Shown here piece after piece: positions 22,855-26,448 of a stretch of 26,448 nucleotides of DNA. The notes beneath the pieces are model-generated. The model saw only the letters and a list, made by a program, of their open reading frames with translations. It made no database searches and had not been told where the DNA came from. Both the position numbers and the translations under genes were made by a program. Every line of letters begins with the position of its first letter. Within the stretch, counting starts at the first letter, position 1. Source of the DNA: Longimicrobiaceae bacterium (GTDB taxonomy: Bacteria > Gemmatimonadota > Gemmatimonadetes > Longimicrobiales > Longimicrobiaceae); contig JASLAX010000172.1 in the NCBI GenBank assembly GCA_030146875.1, forward strand, positions 1 to 26,448. Reading direction: 5' to 3'.

Positions 22855-23735
22855 TGCGGGTCCTGGTGACCGGCGCGGGCGGCATGCTGGCCCGCGCCCT
22901 GGTCGCCGAGCTGCGGGCGCGCGGGCACACCGCGCTCCCCGCCACGCGAGCCGAGCTGGACGTGACCGACGCGGCGGCCACGCGGGAGCGGCTGCTGCGC
23001 GACGCGCCCGACGCGGTGGTGCAGTGCGCGGCGTTCACCGCGGTGGACGCCGCGGAAGGTGACGAGGAGCAGGCCTTCCTCGTCAACGCCCTGGGAACGG
23101 AGAACGTGGCCCGCGCGTGCGCGGAGGCGGGGGCGCACCTGGTGTACCCCAGCACCGACTACGTCTTCGACGGCCGCGGGACGGAGCCCTACCCCGTGGA
23201 CGCCCCCCTGGCGCCGGTGAATGCGTACGGGCGCTCCAAGGCGGCGGGGGAGGCCGCGGCGCGGCGGGCGGGGCGCTGGACGGTGGTGCGGACGAGCTGG
23301 CTGTACGGTGCGGGAGGGCGGAACTTCGTGGACACCATCACCCTGCGGGCGCGCGAGCGCGACGAGCTGCAGGTGGTGGACGACCAGGTGGGACGCCCCA
23401 CCTGGACGGGCTCCCTGAGCACCACCCTCGCGGAGCTGGTGGAGAGGACCGCGACGGGCATCTTTCATGCAACGGGCGGCGGCGAGCCTGTAAGCTGGTA
23501 CGGGTTCGCGCAGCAGGTCCTCGCGGCACAGGCGATCCCCACGCGGCTCCGGCCGGTCCCGTCGGATACCTTCCAGGCCCCGGCTCCGCGCCCGGCGTAC
23601 TCGGTCCTGGACTGCTCCCGGACGGAGGCCGTCGTCGGCATTCCCGCCCCCCACTGGCGCGACTCGCTGCGCCGGTACCTGGGCGACCGCGTCGCCGAGG
23701 CGCACGCGGGCGGACATCGGACGAGCGGACGTTGA
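22854..23735 (+). CDS. rfbD: dTDP-4-dehydrorhamnose reductase
   Basis: This 293-residue SDR is the last enzyme of dTDP-L-rhamnose synthesis. Features are the N-terminal MRVLVTGAGGMLARAL nucleotide-binding loop, CAAFTAVDAAE (binding loop after the third strand), STDYVFDG at 100-107, and Y125-GRS-K129 catalysis. RTSWLYG, DDQVGRPT and GIFHATGGGEPVSWYGFA are family blocks. The other genes of the pathway (rfbA, rfbB, rfbC) are not in this window. It starts on the hemB stop (TGATG). A C-terminal His/Gly-rich tail (HAGGHRTSGR) is mild variation. Confidence 0.93.
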   Translation: MRVLVTGAGGMLARALVAELRARGHTALPATRAELDVTDAAATRERLLRDAPDAVVQCAAFTAVDAAEGDEEQAFLVNALGTENVARACAEAGAHLVYPSTDYVFDGRGTEPYPVDAPLAPVNAYGRSKAAGEAAARRAGRWTVVRTSWLYGAGGRNFVDTITLRARERDELQVVDDQVGRPTWTGSLSTTLAELVERTATGIFHATGGGEPVSWYGFAQQVLAAQAIPTRLRPVPSDTFQAPAPRPAYSVLDCSRTEAVVGIPAPHWRDSLRRYLGDRVAEAHAGGHRTSGR

Positions 23736-23748
23736 GGGCAGGGAAGGG

Positions 23749-23767
23749 GCGGCGGCGCGGCCGCCGC
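23749..23767 (+). terminator. GC hairpin after rfbD
   Basis: An 8-bp inverted repeat (23749-23756 with 23760-23767), loop gcg, is followed by a G-rich stretch. No T tract is present. It sits in the 111-nt gap before the sugar transferase gene and may mark a transcript boundary. The evidence is weak. Confidence 0.3.
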
Positions 23768-23846
23768 GGGGGGAAGCGCCGGCCCGGTGAGGCCGGAGGA
23801 GAGGTAGGGAGGCCCCGAGCGCCCCCAGCAAACCGTCTGGACACCG

Positions 23847-25322
23847 ATGATTCGAGCAGAGAACGCCGCCAGACGCACGGGCACCGCCCAGCGGCCCCCG
23901 GAGGGCATTCCTCCGTACGACGTGCGCCTGCGCAGGGAGATCACCCACCGGCGGCTGGCCGTGTCGCTGCTGCGGCGGCTGGCGCGCGTGCTGTCGCTGC
24001 ACGCCGTGGACGGCGCGCTGCTGGCGGGCGTGGTCCTGCTGCTGGCGGCCGCGCGGCCCGAGTGGGCCGTGGCCCGCCCGCTGGCGCCCGCGATCGTGGC
24101 CACCTTCCTGCTGGGCCTGAACGCCCTGGCGGCGTACGACCCCGGCGACGCCCGGCGCGACCGGCGCCGCCTGGCGTCCGGGGCCGTGCTGGCCATGCTG
24201 ATCCTGGGCTGCCTGACCGTATTCCCGCCGCACCTGTCGCTGCCGCCCGCGTTCCTGGCGCTGCTGGCGGCCTCGTCGTTCCTGGCGCTGGCGCTGGGGC
24301 GCAAGGTGGCCGACCTGGGCGTGCGGCAGGCGTACGTGCGCGGCATCGGCCTGCGCCGGGCGGTGGTCGTCGGCACGCTGGACGAGGTGGGGCGGGCCAT
24401 CCGCGAGCTTCGCGACGACCGCAACATCGACCAGTACGTGGTGGGCCACCTGTGCCCCCACGACGGACCCGACCCCACCGCGTTGGGCGCGGTGTCGGCC
24501 CTGCCGGCGGTGCTGGACGGGATGAACGTGCAGGAGGTGCTGATCGCCACCGTGCTGCCGCCGGAGATCATGCGGCAGGTGAGCGCCTGGTGCTTCGACC
24601 GGGGGACGCACGTGTTCGTGATCCCCTCGGCGGTGGAGAACGCGGACTTCTGGCTGGAGCCCATGCGGGTGGGCGCCTGCCCGGTCATGCGGCTGCACCC
24701 GGCGCGGCTGGAGTTCCCGGCGCTGCTGGTGAAGCGCTTCGTGGACCTGGTCCTGGCCACCTTCGCGCTGGTCGTGCTCTCGCCGCTGATCCTGCTGATC
24801 GCCGTCGCCATCCGGCTGGACTCGCCCGGCCCGGTCTTCTTCCGGCAGCGGCGCGTGGGGCTGGCGGGCACGGCCTTCACCATGTGGAAGTTCCGCAGCA
24901 TGGCGGTGGGCGCCGAGCAGCGCGAGGCCGAGCTGGGGCACCTGAACATCTACGGCGAGCGCGGCACCTTCAAGCTGCGCGAGGACCCGCGGGTGACCCG
25001 CGTGGGGCGCTTCCTGCGCCGCACCTCGATGGACGAGCTGCCGCAGCTCGTGAACGTGATCCTGGGCGACATGTCCATCGTGGGGCCGCGGCCGGCGCTG
25101 ATGGGCGACATCAACCGCTACCAGCCGCACCACTTCGAGCGGCTCACGGTCACCCCGGGCATCACCGGCCCCTGGCAGGTGGGCGGGCGCAACACCATCA
25201 CCGACTTCGAGACCGTGATCCAGATGGAGCGGGGGTACATCCAGACCTGGTCCCTGCTCCTGGACCTGAAGATCATGGTGCGCACGGTGAAGGTGGTCCT
25301 GAGCGGCGAGGGCGCGTATTGA
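23847..25322 (+). CDS. Polyprenyl-phosphate sugar transferase (exopolysaccharide-type initiating glycosyltransferase)
   Basis: A 491-residue inner-membrane protein that should transfer a sugar-1-phosphate to undecaprenyl phosphate, starting repeat-unit synthesis. It has several hydrophobic segments in residues 50-155, a nucleotide-binding-like middle domain (RRAVVVGTLDEVGRAI, 170-280), a further hydrophobic segment (residues 300-323) and the C-terminal catalytic domain. That domain contains PVFFRQRRVG, KFRSM, the D396/E397 pair in TSMDELPQLVNVILGDMSIVGPRP, and GITGPWQVGGRN. This is the WbaP/CpsE-like large form. The sugar specificity cannot be read. A TTGA overlap links it to the next gene. 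Confidence 0.93.
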   Translation: MIRAENAARRTGTAQRPPEGIPPYDVRLRREITHRRLAVSLLRRLARVLSLHAVDGALLAGVVLLLAAARPEWAVARPLAPAIVATFLLGLNALAAYDPGDARRDRRRLASGAVLAMLILGCLTVFPPHLSLPPAFLALLAASSFLALALGRKVADLGVRQAYVRGIGLRRAVVVGTLDEVGRAIRELRDDRNIDQYVVGHLCPHDGPDPTALGAVSALPAVLDGMNVQEVLIATVLPPEIMRQVSAWCFDRGTHVFVIPSAVENADFWLEPMRVGACPVMRLHPARLEFPALLVKRFVDLVLATFALVVLSPLILLIAVAIRLDSPGPVFFRQRRVGLAGTAFTMWKFRSMAVGAEQREAELGHLNIYGERGTFKLREDPRVTRVGRFLRRTSMDELPQLVNVILGDMSIVGPRPALMGDINRYQPHHFERLTVTPGITGPWQVGGRNTITDFETVIQMERGYIQTWSLLLDLKIMVRTVKVVLSGEGAY

Positions 25323-26448
25323 CGGGCCCCCGCGGCAGCGGGGCGGGGGACCGCCCCACGCTGCTGGTGGACGCACGGGGGATCGCGCGGTCGGGGATCG
25401 GGCGGTACCTTCGTGAGGTGACGGCGCGGCTCCTCCGGGACCGGCGCTTCGGCGGCGCGACGCTGCTGGGCCGGCCGGAGGAGCTTTCCGCGTTCCTGGC
25501 CGGCGCCGGTCCGGTGATCCCCGTCCGCCCCGTCCGCTTCCCCTACGGCTTCTACAGCGCCGGGGCCCAGCTCGCCTGGGCGGGGCTGGCGGCCCGGGGC
25601 GCGCTGCGCGCCGACGCGGCGTTCCTCCCGCACTACGACGTCCCGCTCTTCCCCGCGCTCCCGGGCGCGGTGGTCACCGTGCACGACCTGGCGCACTTCC
25701 GCCTCCCCGACCTGTTCCCCGCCTGGAAGCGCCGCCTGGCCGCCGCCGTCCTGGCGCGCGCGACGGGCGCGGCCCGGCGGGTGGTGGTGCTGTCGGAGTT
25801 CGGGCGGCGCGACCTCCTGGCCCTGCACCCCGGGCTCGCCCCCAGGGTGCAGGTGATCCCCAACGGCGTGGACCCCGCCTTCGCGGGCGGCGAGGCGTCC
25901 CCGCGCGCCGGGGGGAGGGAGATCGAGCCGCTGCGCCCGTACCTGCTCTGCGTGGGCAACCGCAAGCCCCACAAGGGGTTCGCGGTCGCCGTGGAGGTCC
26001 TCGCCCGCGTCCGGTCCCGCCTTCCCGACGTGCGCCTCGTCGTCGCGGGCGAGCGGTTCCCGGAGGGGGACGGCGTGGCGGAGCGGGCGGGCGCCCTCGG
26101 CCTCTCCGACGCGGTGGTGGAGATGGAGGAGGTGGACGACGCCGGGCTGCGCGGCCTGTACGCGGGTGCGGAGGCGCTGCTCTTCCCCTCGCGCTTCGAG
26201 GGCTTCGGCCTGCCGCTGCTGGAGGCCATGGCGATGGGGACGCCGGTGGTCTCGTCCGACCGCGCCTCCCTGCCGGAGACGGCGGGCGGCGCGGCGCTGC
26301 TGGCGGACCCGCAGGACGCGGACGCGCTCGCGGCGGCCGTGCTCCGCCTCCACGACGAGCCCGCGCTGCGCGCCGAGCTGGTGCGCCTGGGGCGCGCCCG
26401 CGCGGCGGAGGCCACGTGGGACCGCACCGCGCGCGCGACGGCCGACGT
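25319..26448 (+). CDS. Glycosyltransferase, GT4-like (truncated by window end)
   Basis: The frame runs 376 codons to the window edge without a stop. It opens with TTG overlapping the previous TGA (4 nt), then TLLVDARGIARSGIGRYLREV, a typical GT-B N-terminus. The donor domain shows VIPNGVDPAF, LLCVGNRKPHKGF and the E-x7-E motif SRFEGFGLPLLEAMAMGTPVVSS. Such enzymes add mannose, rhamnose or other sugars from nucleotide donors to lipid-linked oligosaccharides. An alternative GTG start at 25368 would drop 16 residues before VDARG. Donor and acceptor are unknown; the context favours the GDP-deoxyhexose products of the operon. Confidence 0.88.
   Translation, partial: MTGPRGSGAGDRPTLLVDARGIARSGIGRYLREVTARLLRDRRFGGATLLGRPEELSAFLAGAGPVIPVRPVRFPYGFYSAGAQLAWAGLAARGALRADAAFLPHYDVPLFPALPGAVVTVHDLAHFRLPDLFPAWKRRLAAAVLARATGAARRVVVLSEFGRRDLLALHPGLAPRVQVIPNGVDPAFAGGEASPRAGGREIEPLRPYLLCVGNRKPHKGFAVAVEVLARVRSRLPDVRLVVAGERFPEGDGVAERAGALGLSDAVVEMEEVDDAGLRGLYAGAEALLFPSRFEGFGLPLLEAMAMGTPVVSSDRASLPETAGGAALLADPQDADALAAAVLRLHDEPALRAELVRLGRARAAEATWDRTARATAD

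Noticed and set aside
22815..25376. An 853-codon minus-strand open frame across rfbD and the sugar transferase
   Set aside because: Its translation is repetitive Arg/Gln/His/Gly-rich text that arises from the third-position GC bias of the opposite genes, and no start context or domain supports it.

Overview
The window is a very GC-rich (by eye about 70%) bacterial chromosome segment. It holds the distal end of tuf, then one long colinear S10-spc-alpha ribosomal protein super-operon (about 1-16.2 kb, all + strand). After a short intergenic island come a lone minus-strand rpmB and a plus-strand block of cell-surface sugar genes interleaved with tetrapyrrole genes (about 16.9 kb to the end). A Wzi-type outer-membrane barrel protein implies a diderm (Gram-negative) cell. 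Composition, gene order and the C+ (zinc) forms of S14, S4, L28 and L36 made me think of Gemmatimonadota, perhaps Longimicrobium-like; that placement is an inference with low to moderate confidence and no search behind it.

Layout: tuf (3' end) - rpsJ rplC rplD rplW rplB | rpsS rplV rpsC rplP rpmC rpsQ - rplN rplX rplE rpsZ rpsH rplF rplR rpsE rpmD rplO secY adk map - rpmJ rpsM rpsK rpsD rpoA rplQ. The order is classical except that infA is absent between map and rpmJ. Many junctions are translationally coupled (ATGA, TGATG, TTGA or 8-nt overlaps). Others carry strong GC-rich inverted repeats, mostly without a T tract. The exception is rplB-rpsS, where a long hairpin is followed by a T-rich run, as in an intrinsic terminator. 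S5 carries an unusual Gly/Arg/Gln low-complexity extension of about 60 residues, and RpoA has a longer, acidic C-terminal tail than usual.

The region 16169-16520 is a non-coding island. It holds the end-of-operon hairpins, a 7-nt tandem repeat (4 units), a 15-bp inverted repeat with a nested hairpin, and a 14-bp palindrome that probably terminates rpmB. Two near-consensus sigma70-type promoters lie back to back between rpmB and gmd.

The 3' block runs gmd - rmd-like reductase (GDP-6-deoxyhexose synthesis), cobA-hemD fusion, wzi-like outer-membrane protein, hemB, rfbD-like dTDP-4-dehydrorhamnose reductase, polyprenyl-phosphate sugar transferase, and a family-4-type glycosyltransferase cut by the window end. 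Together they look like part of an exopolysaccharide/O-antigen/capsule locus into which two haem/sirohaem genes are translationally coupled.

I see no clearly novel multi-gene system, CRISPR array, insertion sequence, tRNA or rRNA. The most notable items are the S5 RGG-like extension, the internal terminator/palindrome cluster before rpsS, the hem genes inside a surface-sugar operon, and the repeat island after rplQ.
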